Below, one piece after another: positions 35,642-44,804 of a DNA stretch of 64,000 bases. Position 1 is the stretch's first letter. Each line of letters begins with the position of its first letter. This stretch comes from Sphingobacterium sp. CZ-2. Its GTDB lineage: Bacteria; Bacteroidota; Bacteroidia; Sphingobacteriales; Sphingobacteriaceae. Under the pieces are notes generated by a model. It did no database searches, was not told where the DNA came from, and saw only the letters and a program-made list of their open reading frames with translations. The stretch lies in contig NZ_CP038159.1 in assembly GCF_004526235.1 (NCBI RefSeq), positions 1,178,001 through 1,242,000 of the forward strand, in the 5' to 3' direction. Position numbers and translations under genes: made by a program.

Positions 35642-37435
35642 TTATTTCACTCCGTGCATCAGTTTTTTCAGGACTGGATTCAGTGAGATCACGATTAATC
35701 CGGCCACGATAGGCACGATGGTAAAGATCAAGAAAAATGTACTCAAAGAGTATTGTTTGGTAATCACCTCAATTTGTCCACCAAGGATGGCTGCCAATTT
35801 ATTACCAATGGCAATGGCCAGGTACCACATACCGAACATAAATCCGATCATGCGCGCTGGTGCTAATTTGGACACATAGGATAATCCTACCGGCGATAAA
35901 CAAAGCTCGCCCAGGGTATGGAACATATACGCCAATACCAACCAGATCATGGATACTTTAACACCTTCTTGGATTCCATTGGCACCGAATGCCAATAGAC
36001 CAAAACCGATTGCCATGATGATCAATCCCAAACCATATTTCACCGCTGCCGGTGGATTGTATTTGGAATCCCACACTTTAGAAACAAAGTTGGCAAAAGT
36101 AATGATGAAGAAAGAGTTCAGAATAGAGAACCAAGAAACGGTAATTTCTGAAGCTTCCGCAGTATATTCACGGTACAACATCCAGATCGCAATACCCCAA
36201 ACTCCTGCGAAACAGATAAACTGAACCACATTGGATAGCAGTGCTTTTCCGAAGGTTTGTTTCGTCAATTTAGCGACCACATAGGTGATCAGGATTAATG
36301 GAACAACGGTCAATAAAGTATTTACGGTATTGAAGATGGTCAATGAATTACCTGATAATGCCCTATCTACATTATCTCTGGCGAAAATCACCAAAGAAGA
36401 AGCACCTTGTTCAAAGGACATCCAGAAGAAGATGACGAAGAAAGCAAAGATGATTACAGCAATCAATCGATCACGAACTACTCGTGTATAGCGCGATAAA
36501 CGGGAAATCACCACAAATAAGAATAACACCAACGCCGAGATGATGGCAACGTTCTGTCCGGCAAAATCACCGATCTGAAGGCTGGAGAACACATCGAATC
36601 CTGCGATTTTGGAAAGCGGGTCATTGATGGCATATCCTAAACCTAAAATGGTCATAACAACGATCAGAATGGTATCCAGTTTGGTGAATGGATTAGGTTT
36701 ATCATCAGGATTGGTACTTTCAGCAGTTAATTTTTTAGCAGCTTCTTTTTGTTCTGCTGTAGGCGGATCTCCTACTTTACCAAAGATGGGTTTGGCGAAC
36801 CAGAACTGTAAAGTTCCTAGGAACATAAAGATTCCTGCAAGACCAAAACCCCAGTGCCAACCTATTTTTTCTGCCAAATAACCACAAAGCATCATTCCGA
36901 AAAAGGCTCCTGAGTTTACCCCCATGTAAAAAATGGTATAGGCACCATCTTTTTTCTGCGGGAACTTCTTGTACATTTCCGAAAGAATGGAAGTCATGTT
37001 CGGTTTAAAGAAGCCTGTACCCAATACCAAGGCCCCAAGACCTAAATAAAGGAATAAAGGGGTATCAAAAGCCATGAACAAGTGTCCAAGGGTCATGATG
37101 GCGGCACCAATAACCACAGCCATCCGATAGCCTAAATATTTATCGGCCAAGATACCTCCAAAAATTGGAGAGATATACAATAACATGGCGTAGGTACCAT
37201 AAAGTGCACCCGCTTGAACTGGATCCCAACCCCATCCTGAGAATGGACTTCCGGATATAATGGCACTTGTTAAGAAGTTGATCAATAAGACGCGCATTCC
37301 ATAAAAGGAAAAACGCTCCCACATCTCCGTGAAGAATAGAACAAATAATCCTGATGGATGGCCTAAAACCAGGCTCCCATCAATGCCTTCTTTTTCTAAC
37401 TCTTCCGAAAATGAAGCTTCTGAAATATTACTCAT
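35642..37435 (-). CDS. POT family proton-coupled di/tripeptide transporter (copy 2)
   Basis: This 597-residue membrane protein has the same hallmarks as its neighbours (ERFSFYGMRVLLINF, then FFKPNMTSILSEMYK near 144). It is longer because of an insertion around 215-235 (charged, KEAAKKLTAES) and extra helices in the middle. The family mechanism is proton-coupled uptake of small peptides. It is flanked by hairpins on both sides, so the three copies may have distinct transcript levels. Divergence in the central region suggests different substrate ranges. Confidence 0.93.
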   Translation of the reverse strand: MSNISEASFSEELEKEGIDGSLVLGHPSGLFVLFFTEMWERFSFYGMRVLLINFLTSAIISGSPFSGWGWDPVQAGALYGTYAMLLYISPIFGGILADKYLGYRMAVVIGAAIMTLGHLFMAFDTPLFLYLGLGALVLGTGFFKPNMTSILSEMYKKFPQKKDGAYTIFYMGVNSGAFFGMMLCGYLAEKIGWHWGFGLAGIFMFLGTLQFWFAKPIFGKVGDPPTAEQKEAAKKLTAESTNPDDKPNPFTKLDTILIVVMTILGLGYAINDPLSKIAGFDVFSSLQIGDFAGQNVAIISALVLFLFVVISRLSRYTRVVRDRLIAVIIFAFFVIFFWMSFEQGASSLVIFARDNVDRALSGNSLTIFNTVNTLLTVVPLILITYVVAKLTKQTFGKALLSNVVQFICFAGVWGIAIWMLYREYTAEASEITVSWFSILNSFFIITFANFVSKVWDSKYNPPAAVKYGLGLIIMAIGFGLLAFGANGIQEGVKVSMIWLVLAYMFHTLGELCLSPVGLSYVSKLAPARMIGFMFGMWYLAIAIGNKLAAILGGQIEVITKQYSLSTFFLIFTIVPIVAGLIVISLNPVLKKLMHGVK

Positions 37436-37476
37436 ATTTGGTTATTATTTTTTTAAGACCCGTAAAATTAAAATAA

Positions 37477-37505
37477 AAAGCCGAATAGTAAAACTATTCG
37501 GCTTT
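37477..37505 (-). terminator. Terminator after POT copy 3
   Basis: A 12-bp stem (37477-37488 with 37494-37505, AAAGCCGAATAG and complement) is followed on the minus strand by a U-rich stretch. It separates copy 3 from copy 2. Confidence 0.82.
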
Positions 37506-37533
37506 GTATAATTGTTTATACAATTAAATCTAT

Positions 37534-39111
37534 TTAATTGATGCCATGCATCATTTTCTTCAGTTTACCATTGAAAATCAATAATAATAAGGCTACTGCA
37601 ACTGGAAGAGCCGCAATAATCAGGAAGAAGGTAGACATGGAATATTTTTCTACGATATGGTCGATGTACGATCCGGTTTTACCAGCGATAAAGTTGGCAA
37701 TTGCCGAAGCGGTGAACCAAAGACCGAATAATAGACCTGCAAATTTCTTAGGAGAAAGCTTACTTACATAAGATAAACCTACTGGAGAAACACATAATTC
37801 ACCGGTAGTATGGAAGAAATAGGCTAAGATCAACCAGATCATGCTCACAGAAGCTGTTTTTGCTCCTTGTGGGATGGACATCGATCCGTATGCCAAGGCC
37901 ACGAAACCAACGGCTACCAAAATCAATCCGAAGGCAAATTTAACGGGTCCTGATGGATTCCAAACCTTTTCCCATAGTTTAGAGAAGGATGATGCCAACG
38001 TAATGATGAAGAAGGAATTCAGGATCTGGAACCAGGAAACAGTTACTTCTGTTTGCGCTAGGTTAAATTCTCTATATACTTTCCAGAAACCTAATGCCCA
38101 GATAATGGCAAAGGAAATTGCTGTAGCAATTACGGTCATCGGATACCGATCATAGATCTTTTGCGAAAGCTTGAACAATACCCAAGTAACGATCAGGATT
38201 GGGAAAATGGTTAATGCCGCATCTACCCATTTGAATATTTCGCCTGCATTACCATCCAATAAACGTTGGGTATAGTCTTTCGCGAAGATGGTCATGGAAC
38301 CACCAGCTTGCTCAAAAGCAAAGAAAAAGAATACCGAAGCAAGCATTAAAACTGCAACAACCACCAAGCGGTCACGAACGATGTTCTTAGGCGTCTCTTC
38401 TTCCTCGATAGCTTCCAATTTCTCTTCTACATGTACTGTACCTGGTTTTTCGCCGATCTTACCGAAGATCTTCTGCGCAAAATAGAACTGAACCATACCA
38501 AAGAACATGAAAACACCCGCTAATCCAAAGCCATAGTGCCATCCTACTTTTTCTCCGATATAACCACATAATAACATCCCTAAGAAGGCTCCACAGTTGA
38601 TTCCCATGTAGAAAATGGTATAACCAGCATCTTTTTTCATACTGGTATCTGGATATAATTGCCCTACCATGGAAGAGATATTTGGTTTGAACATACCATT
38701 ACCTAGTATCATTAATACCAGACCCAGGTAAAAGAAATTGGCAGAGATATGTTCAAAGGCCATTGCGGCATGACCTAAGGTCATGATCAATGCACCTATA
38801 AGGATCGCTTTGCGATATCCTGTTAATTTATCGGCGATCATACCACCGACTAACGGTGTAAGATAAACAAGACCTGTGTACCATCCGTAAAGCTCCATGG
38901 CTTCTTGGTTAGTCCATCCCCATCCTTGTTTGGCGACTTCGGTAATTAAAAAGACAGTTAATAATGCCCGCATTCCGTAATAACTGAAACGCTCCCACAT
39001 TTCGGTGAAGAAAAGGACAAATAAACTGGCTGGGTGTCCCATAACCATCTTATCGTCAACCCCTTGCTTGGAAAGGTGCTGGACCAATGCTACATCGTTC
39101 TCTTGATTCAT
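37534..39111 (-). CDS. POT family proton-coupled di/tripeptide transporter (copy 3)
   Basis: This 525-residue protein has the proton-site segment ERFSYYGMRALLTVF and the PTR2 signature MFKPNISSMVGQLY near 140. It is the first of the three tandem POT genes in transcription order, with a terminator immediately after it. Its upstream region holds five phased inverted repeats that look like a regulatory site, so it may be the most tightly regulated of the three. A short acidic loop (EEKLEAIEEEETP) near 230 replaces the longer insertion of copy 2. Confidence 0.94.
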   Translation of the reverse strand: MNQENDVALVQHLSKQGVDDKMVMGHPASLFVLFFTEMWERFSYYGMRALLTVFLITEVAKQGWGWTNQEAMELYGWYTGLVYLTPLVGGMIADKLTGYRKAILIGALIMTLGHAAMAFEHISANFFYLGLVLMILGNGMFKPNISSMVGQLYPDTSMKKDAGYTIFYMGINCGAFLGMLLCGYIGEKVGWHYGFGLAGVFMFFGMVQFYFAQKIFGKIGEKPGTVHVEEKLEAIEEEETPKNIVRDRLVVVAVLMLASVFFFFAFEQAGGSMTIFAKDYTQRLLDGNAGEIFKWVDAALTIFPILIVTWVLFKLSQKIYDRYPMTVIATAISFAIIWALGFWKVYREFNLAQTEVTVSWFQILNSFFIITLASSFSKLWEKVWNPSGPVKFAFGLILVAVGFVALAYGSMSIPQGAKTASVSMIWLILAYFFHTTGELCVSPVGLSYVSKLSPKKFAGLLFGLWFTASAIANFIAGKTGSYIDHIVEKYSMSTFFLIIAALPVAVALLLLIFNGKLKKMMHGIN

Positions 39112-39165
39112 TTGTTCAAACTAATTTGTGTAAATATTAGATTATTAAAAGATTATTATTTTTAA

Positions 39166-39268
39166 ATACTTGATTATGTTTTTACTGTATTCTTGAATAT
39201 GATTTTATGTTATTCTCGAATATGTTCATTGTATTCTTGAATCTGTTATTGATTAAATTCTTGAATAT
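39166..39268. promoter_or_regulatory. Five helically phased inverted repeats upstream of the POT cluster
   Basis: Copies of TATTCTTGAATA (a perfect TATTC-N2-GAATA palindrome) or close variants have their TTCTTGAATA part starting at 39167, 39190, 39213, 39234 and 39258. The spacings are 23, 23, 21 and 24 bases, near two helical turns. They lie 56-157 bases upstream of the POT copy 3 start. The pattern suggests cooperative binding of a dimeric regulator. Confidence 0.55.
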
Positions 39269-39522
39269 TAAAACAAAATAATTTGTTGGTAATAGCTTAT
39301 TAAAAGAATATAATCGGAATATTATTTTATTCAATAAGCAAATAAACAAATTTTTATTCAAAATTTGAAGACTAGCTAAAAAAGAAAAGGTCCAATTTTA
39401 GCATTGGTAATCGCATTTTTACGTAGGACGCTGGAGGATTGGGAAAGTTTAAACGGGATGGTTGATTAGGTGGTAATTTGCTAAGGGAATGAGGGTTAAA
39501 ATAGGAATTTGGAAATTCGTCA

Positions 39523-39756
39523 TTGCGAGGATTTCCGTCATTGCGAGGAACGAAGCAATCTCTTTAACGTCATTGCGAATCTTTAATCGTCATTGCGAGG
39601 AACGAAGCAATCTTTCTTTTTAGCGATGCTATCTTTCTTCCTGTCATCCTGAGCGTAGTCGAAGGATCGTTACGGTTGTATACGAACAGATGGTTCGACT
39701 GCGCTCACCATGACATGGGTAAAGATTGCTTCGTCGTACCTCCTCGCAATGACGGG
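39523..39756. repeat. Repeat cluster R4: composite A-B-spacer-B'-A' element with extra A units
   Basis: There are two or three family-A units (about 39532-39620, including a half-unit), a family-B unit (about 39639-39667), a spacer with GTTGTATACGAACAG, an inverted B unit (to about 39714) and an inverted A unit ending CTCGCAATGACG. It sits downstream of the sugar isomerase gene. The AT-rich stretch at 39270-39520 holds nothing else I recognise. Confidence 0.83.
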
Positions 39757-39761
39757 GGTTC

Positions 39762-40646
39762 CTATTTAAACCGCTCTAATAAAGCTTTAGTCTTCTTAAT
39801 CCCTTCATCTTCCGAAATCTTATCTCCTTCAAACTCAATACCTACCCAGCCTTTAAATCCTGATTTCTTCACGATATCCATCATTCTTTTATAATCAATA
39901 CCTGTATCATTACCCTGCTCATCAAAGAAATGCGATTTCGCACTCACTCCTTTTGCATACGGCATCAAATCCGCCACACCCTGATAACGATCATATTCAT
40001 AGAAATTACCAAAATCAGGTAAACTTCCACAGTTCTTCTTACCAACGGTCTTCAACACATCCGATAACCAATCACCATGCGATGAAATCCCGCCATGGTT
40101 TTCCACAATAACCGAAATCTTACCTTTTTTACCATAATCCGCCAAAGAAGACAAACTTTTCACCACCTGCGCTTTCACCTCTTCTTTTGTACCCTGACCC
40201 GCCGCATTAACACGAACTGCATGGCATCCCAAGAAATGCGCAGCATCGATCCACTTATGGTGATTCTCAACAGCCGCTAAACGCTTCGTTTCATCACGGT
40301 CTCCCAAGTTTCCTTCGCCATCGATCATAATCAACACATTCTTCACACCATTATCTTTTGCACGGTTATTCAAATCCTTTAAGTAAGTCATATCCTTTGC
40401 TTTATCCTTAAAGAACTGATTTACATATTCAACTCCGTAGATACCAAAATTCTTCGCTGTATACTCTGGAAAATCAATATTTTTCAAATCACCTTTATTG
40501 ATCTTACGGTGAAGTGACCACTCTGCTAATGAAATGTTGAACCAATCTTTTTTGGCTGCAAATAAATCCAAACTTGGCGCCATGGTAATACCTGCTGCTG
40601 CCAGTCCTAGATTTCTTAAAAACTCTCTTCTTGAATTCATAGTCAT
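39762..40646 (-). CDS. Sugar phosphate isomerase/epimerase-like TIM-barrel protein, Tat-exported
   Basis: This 294-residue protein has a twin-arginine signal (NSRREFLRNLGLAAAGITM, cleavage near residue 31), so it is exported folded. The mature part is an AP-endonuclease-2-like TIM barrel of the xylose-isomerase-like superfamily, with metal-ligand segments such as VENHGGISSHGDW near 180 and GIEFEGD near the end. Bacteroidota have many exported members of unknown substrate. It is last in the minus-strand operon with the LutA-like gene, 18 bases downstream of it. An ATG two codons downstream of the first is an equally possible start. Confidence 0.85.
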   Translation of the reverse strand: MTMNSRREFLRNLGLAAAGITMAPSLDLFAAKKDWFNISLAEWSLHRKINKGDLKNIDFPEYTAKNFGIYGVEYVNQFFKDKAKDMTYLKDLNNRAKDNGVKNVLIMIDGEGNLGDRDETKRLAAVENHHKWIDAAHFLGCHAVRVNAAGQGTKEEVKAQVVKSLSSLADYGKKGKISVIVENHGGISSHGDWLSDVLKTVGKKNCGSLPDFGNFYEYDRYQGVADLMPYAKGVSAKSHFFDEQGNDTGIDYKRMMDIVKKSGFKGWVGIEFEGDKISEDEGIKKTKALLERFK

Positions 40647-40664
40647 AATATAATAATGTTTCTT

Positions 40665-41396
40665 TTAAATATTTGCCCAGCCTGATGTGAGCACATCCAC
40701 CAAATGCATGGTCTTTATGGGCAAATTATGTTTTTCGATATAGGCTTGAAGTTGTAATAAACAAGATGAATCTGTAGATATGATATACTCGGCTTTTACG
40801 GCCATCGCATTCTGCACCTTCTGCTCTGCCATCGCGGAAGAAATACCATCAAACTTCACTGCAAAAGTACCTCCAAATCCGCAACATGTTTCCTGATCGC
40901 GCATTTCCACGATCTCCAACCCGCCAACATGGCTTAATAAGCGACGAGGTTCCTCCTTGATCTTGCACTCCCGCAAGGCCGAACAAGAATCATGGTAAAC
41001 GGCTGTCCCAATCAGTTCAGCACCGAAATACTCCTTCTTCAACACATTGACCAAGAAATCCGATATCTCAAAGATATTACGTTGGATGGACCGGCAACGG
41101 TTATGTTCCATGGAATTGGTGAATAGGTCATCATATCCTCCCCTTACCATTCCCGTACAGGAGGCAGATGGGGATACAATGGGATATTCGTCCTGGAAAT
41201 CCTTCAGAAACTTCTGACCGATAATCTTCGCATCGTCCCAAAAACCTGCATTATAAGCAGGTTGACCACAACAGGTCTGTTCAGTGTTGTACATCACCTC
41301 GCAGCCTGCTTTTTCCAATAATTTAACGGTATTAAATGCTGTTTCTGGGTATAGTTGATCGATGAAACAGGGTATAAACAATTCTACCTTATTCAT
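40665..41396 (-). CDS. LutA/YkgE-like Fe-S protein with two CCG domains
   Basis: This 243-residue protein carries two cysteine-rich CCG domains: EQTCCGQPAYNAGF near 43 and DQETCCGFGGTFAVKF near 170, each with further Cys residues nearby. This is the layout of LutA, the Fe-S subunit of L-lactate oxidation complexes, and of glycolate oxidase GlcF-type proteins. lutB and lutC are not next to it, so the partners would have to be elsewhere. It follows the MFS gene with no gap, so it is part of the operon. Confidence 0.88.
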   Translation of the reverse strand: MNKVELFIPCFIDQLYPETAFNTVKLLEKAGCEVMYNTEQTCCGQPAYNAGFWDDAKIIGQKFLKDFQDEYPIVSPSASCTGMVRGGYDDLFTNSMEHNRCRSIQRNIFEISDFLVNVLKKEYFGAELIGTAVYHDSCSALRECKIKEEPRRLLSHVGGLEIVEMRDQETCCGFGGTFAVKFDGISSAMAEQKVQNAMAVKAEYIISTDSSCLLQLQAYIEKHNLPIKTMHLVDVLTSGWANI

Positions 41397-42713
41397 TTAT
41401 TTTTTTATAATCTGTAATTTATTAAATTTTAGAACAGGAAACAACAAGAAAAACCCGATTAAGAAGAAAACCCCTAATGAAAGGGCAGAATAACGGATAT
41501 TATTGGTGATCTGTTCAATTATGCCAAAGCTCAATAGACCGATGACGATAGCAAATTTCTCCGCCACATCATAAAAACTGAAGAAGGAAGTGGTATCCTC
41601 GATATCTGTTGGGATAAGCTTCGAATATGTGGACCTGGAGAGCGACTGTATCCCACCCATCAGCAATCCGACCATAAAGGCCATCATATAGAAATGGTAT
41701 TCATTGGCCATGAAATAGGAAGCACCACAGATCAGGATCCATAAGAATACGACCACCATCAGTACCTTGATGTTTCCAAATTTCTTTGCAAAAACCGACA
41801 TGATATAGGCGCCACCAATGGCAACGATCTGGATCAAAAGAATCGAAGCGATCAATTTATCAGCTCCCAGGTTCAGTTCCTTTTGGCCAAAGGCTGCCGC
41901 CACAATAACCAAGGTCTGAATACCCATGGCATAGAAAAAATAAGCCGGCAAAAACTTCTTGATGGCAGGGATTTGTTTGATCTGCGCTAATACACCTGTA
42001 AATTCTGTCTTGACCTTTTGGAAAAACGGCATTCTCTCCTTTCCGACCGAAGGCCGATTTCTTGGCAAGAACCGAAATGGAATCTGCGAGAAAAGTACCC
42101 ACCACAATCCAACCAACAGGAAGGATAATCGTGCAGGAAGCGATGGATCGGTAATTCCGAACCATTCAGGTTTAAAAATAAAGACAAAACAGATGATCTG
42201 CAGGGTTACACAGCCCACATAGCCATAAGCAAAACCTTGTGCGCTGACCCTATCTTGTTGATCTGGCGTGGCAATGATCGGTAAATAGGAGTTATTGAAA
42301 GCTACTCCGCCAATATAGCCCATTGCGGCCAAGGAAAAGCAGATGATCCCCCATTCCAGGGTATCGATCTTGAAAAAGAATAGCCCCATACAGGCAAATG
42401 CGCCCAGATAGGTAAACAGCTTCATGAAGAACTTACGTTTTCCGGCAGCATCCGAATAAGCTGAAATAAAAGGTAAACTCAAGGCCATGATCAGATAGGA
42501 AACCGATAAGGCAAAATTGGATAAAGCGGTATTCACGAATTCAAAGCCAAAAAAAGAAACGGTTGTACTACCCGTTTCTGCATTTTTAGTTATCGTGGTG
42601 TAATAGACTGGAAAGATGGTGGAATTGATCACCAAATTATATGCTGAGTTTGCCCAATCAAACATGGACCAGGAGCGGATCAGCCTTTTGTCGTTCTTTT
42701 TAAAGATCTTCAT
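41397..42713 (-). CDS. MFS transporter, Atg22/UMF1-like
   Basis: This 438-residue protein with about 12 helices begins RSWSMFDWANSAYNLVI, the hallmark of the UMF1/Atg22-type major facilitator branch. The Asp-Trp-Ala-Asn-Ser segment and the later LPIIATPDQQDRVSAQGFAYGY are conserved in that group. Eukaryotic Atg22 exports amino acids from the vacuole. Bacterial substrates are unknown. It is directly fused in transcription to the LutA-like gene (adjacent stop and start), so import or export of an organic acid is a possible link. Confidence 0.88.
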   Translation of the reverse strand: MKIFKKNDKRLIRSWSMFDWANSAYNLVINSTIFPVYYTTITKNAETGSTTVSFFGFEFVNTALSNFALSVSYLIMALSLPFISAYSDAAGKRKFFMKLFTYLGAFACMGLFFFKIDTLEWGIICFSLAAMGYIGGVAFNNSYLPIIATPDQQDRVSAQGFAYGYVGCVTLQIICFVFIFKPEWFGITDPSLPARLSFLLVGLWWVLFSQIPFRFLPRNRPSVGKERMPFFQKVKTEFTGVLAQIKQIPAIKKFLPAYFFYAMGIQTLVIVAAAFGQKELNLGADKLIASILLIQIVAIGGAYIMSVFAKKFGNIKVLMVVVFLWILICGASYFMANEYHFYMMAFMVGLLMGGIQSLSRSTYSKLIPTDIEDTTSFFSFYDVAEKFAIVIGLLSFGIIEQITNNIRYSALSLGVFFLIGFFLLFPVLKFNKLQIIKK

Positions 42714-42753
42714 ATTTTTTCCATCGCTAATATACCAAATAGATTTTTAGGGA

Positions 42754-44049
42754 TTAATAATTTTCATAGATATAGCTGATCACACGTACCATCTCCTTAC
42801 GAACCGGAGAAGCCGAACCCATATAATTATTGTTCAGGAAAGAATAGGCCAAACGCTTACCCTTCTTGGTTTTAATAAATCCACTCTGGCAATGTACGCT
42901 GTTGATGGTTCCTGTTTTTGCCCAAACGAAAGGCACACCTCCCGGAGTCGGATACACGCCTTTTAAAGTCCCTTCCACACCACCGGCCGGAAACAGGAAC
43001 AATTTGGCAGCATCGTCCTTTACCGCATCGGTTACCAATAAAAGTAACTCCACCATACTTCTCGGTGTTACTTTATTATAGGTAGAAAGCCCGCTCCCAT
43101 CCCTTAGTTCAATCTGATCCTGAAATAAGGAGTAATAGGTAGTCTGCATATATTTCCGGAGTTCCTCCGTTTGGAATTTGCGATATTTTACAAAAGAAGC
43201 CACCATGTTCAATTGTTCCGCCAGGAAATTGTCACTTGGCAGCATCATTTCTCGCAACACCTCTCTTGTTCCGATGGAATAAACGATTTTGGCATCACTA
43301 GGCATCGCCAGATTGACATAACCTACCTCTCTTTTCAGCGTATCCTGCAAAAGGTTTAGGAAAAGGGAATCGCTGGTCTTAAATGGTTTTTCGTTTACAT
43401 ATTTAGCAGGCAACGGAAAATTGTTGACCTCGAATTTATTGTTTTCCAATGGGCGATGTATCCTATACCTTGTCACAGTATCCGACAGATGCTGGACATG
43501 CTGTTCAAAATAGCTCGGAAACAATCTCAATTGCTTGCCCACCTCCCGAAACTGCACCACATTTCCATAGATCGGAAACACCGTAAGTTCTGGTTGATAA
43601 TAAAACTCGTAATCTTCTATGCTCCAACCATTTCTATAAGTAGGCTCTTGTACTGGAGATTGACTATAAAACAATTTCTTAGCACTGTTTTTCAGGAATT
43701 CGAGAACCTTGCCCCGATCCAATTTACTATGCAGGAAAGTAGGATCTCCCGTACCCCAGAAAACCAAGGAATCTCCACGCTCCACATAGGCTAAACCAGG
43801 AATGGAATCCCCGATCAGTTTCAGCGACGTGAACAAGGTAAATACTTTGGTATTGCTGGCAGGTGTAAAATGACGATCCTCCTGATGGCCAAACACAAAC
43901 TTATGCTCATCCAGATCATACAGGGATACCCCATAATAATGTTTGTTGAGGACTGGCGATAATTGCAATTGGGTGCTAATCGGGGAATAATCTTGGGCTT
44001 TGAGGCCAAAACTGATCAGTAGACCAAAAAGGAACAGCAGCTTTCTCAT
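42754..44049 (-). CDS. dacB: D-alanyl-D-alanine carboxypeptidase/endopeptidase (S13, PBP4 type)
   Basis: This 431-residue exported protein has a signal peptide cleaved near residue 19 (GLKAQD). The active-site motifs of low-molecular-mass class C PBPs are present: SxxK as SNTK at 65-68, SDN near 275 (LPSDNFLAEQ), and KTG near 377 (WAKTGTINS). It trims or cleaves peptidoglycan cross-links in the periplasm. It lies 20 bases after the ThuA gene and 40 bases before the MFS gene. The name dacB is by family and not by experiment. Confidence 0.9.
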   Translation of the reverse strand: MRKLLFLFGLLISFGLKAQDYSPISTQLQLSPVLNKHYYGVSLYDLDEHKFVFGHQEDRHFTPASNTKVFTLFTSLKLIGDSIPGLAYVERGDSLVFWGTGDPTFLHSKLDRGKVLEFLKNSAKKLFYSQSPVQEPTYRNGWSIEDYEFYYQPELTVFPIYGNVVQFREVGKQLRLFPSYFEQHVQHLSDTVTRYRIHRPLENNKFEVNNFPLPAKYVNEKPFKTSDSLFLNLLQDTLKREVGYVNLAMPSDAKIVYSIGTREVLREMMLPSDNFLAEQLNMVASFVKYRKFQTEELRKYMQTTYYSLFQDQIELRDGSGLSTYNKVTPRSMVELLLLVTDAVKDDAAKLFLFPAGGVEGTLKGVYPTPGGVPFVWAKTGTINSVHCQSGFIKTKKGKRLAYSFLNNNYMGSASPVRKEMVRVISYIYENY

Positions 44050-44069
44050 AATCGATTCTTTAGGGTTTT

Positions 44070-44795
44070 CTATTTACCCATCACATATTTCAACCCACCA
44101 ATGAGTTGCTTTTGGAAATTCAGGTCGTCAAAAGATTCCTCGGTATGCCCCAATCCGGTATAAAACATACGATAGCCTTTGAATTCCTGAAACCAGGCAA
44201 TGGGATGGAATTTTCCCATTTTGCCACCTTTATAGGAGGTTTCATCGAGCATCATCAAAATATTGATACCAGGCTTCACATCCTTAAAATCGTACCATTC
44301 ATCTTTATGCATCCAGATCTTCTGTAAATGTCTGGTGGCTAAATGTTTTCTATTGACCACATCAATCTTTGCTTCCTGAACTGCAGGATGACTGGCAAAG
44401 TAGGCCCCTACCAGGTTCGCATACCATGGCCATTCGTATTCCGTATCGGCAGCCGCATGAATTCCCATGAACCCTCTGCCAGATTCAATAAACTTTTGAA
44501 AAGCTATTTTTTGTTCAGCATTCAGGATCGTACCGGTCGTGCTGAAAAAAATCACGGCCTGAAAGGATTGCAGGGAGTCTGCTAAGAAAACATTCGCATC
44601 CTCGGTATGGGATACTGCAATACCTTCCTTCGAAAATATGTTTTTTAATACGGTTACTCCCTTTTCAATATTGGCATGCCTAAAACCGGTAGTTTTTGTA
44701 AACACCAGCACCTTCTTTGGTGAAGCATCTGCCCAAGCTTGACTACATGACAACAGCATTGCCATGAATAAAAGTAGAATAACCGAATTTTTCAT
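44070..44795 (-). CDS. ThuA-domain protein, secreted
   Basis: This 241-residue protein has an N-terminal signal (ILLLFMAMLLSCSQAWA) that could be a type I signal or a lipoprotein signal at Cys17. The ThuA-like, glutamine-amidotransferase-like fold is recognisable: KVLVFTKTTGFRHANIEKG near 28, then GFMGIHAAADTEYEWPWY near 110 and TGLGHTEESF near the end. ThuA was linked to trehalose utilisation in rhizobia. In Bacteroidota the substrate is probably another sugar. The gene lies between aroB and dacB in the operon. Confidence 0.9.
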   Translation of the reverse strand: MKNSVILLLFMAMLLSCSQAWADASPKKVLVFTKTTGFRHANIEKGVTVLKNIFSKEGIAVSHTEDANVFLADSLQSFQAVIFFSTTGTILNAEQKIAFQKFIESGRGFMGIHAAADTEYEWPWYANLVGAYFASHPAVQEAKIDVVNRKHLATRHLQKIWMHKDEWYDFKDVKPGINILMMLDETSYKGGKMGKFHPIAWFQEFKGYRMFYTGLGHTEESFDDLNFQKQLIGGLKYVMGK

Positions 44796-44804
44796 GTTGT
44801 TGGT

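Noticed and set aside
35949-36881. Open readings on the plus strand under the POT genes
   Set aside because: Antisense shadows of hydrophobic coding sequence, with no homology-like features.
41860-42222. Open readings in other frames inside the MFS gene
   Set aside because: Shadows of the transporter gene.
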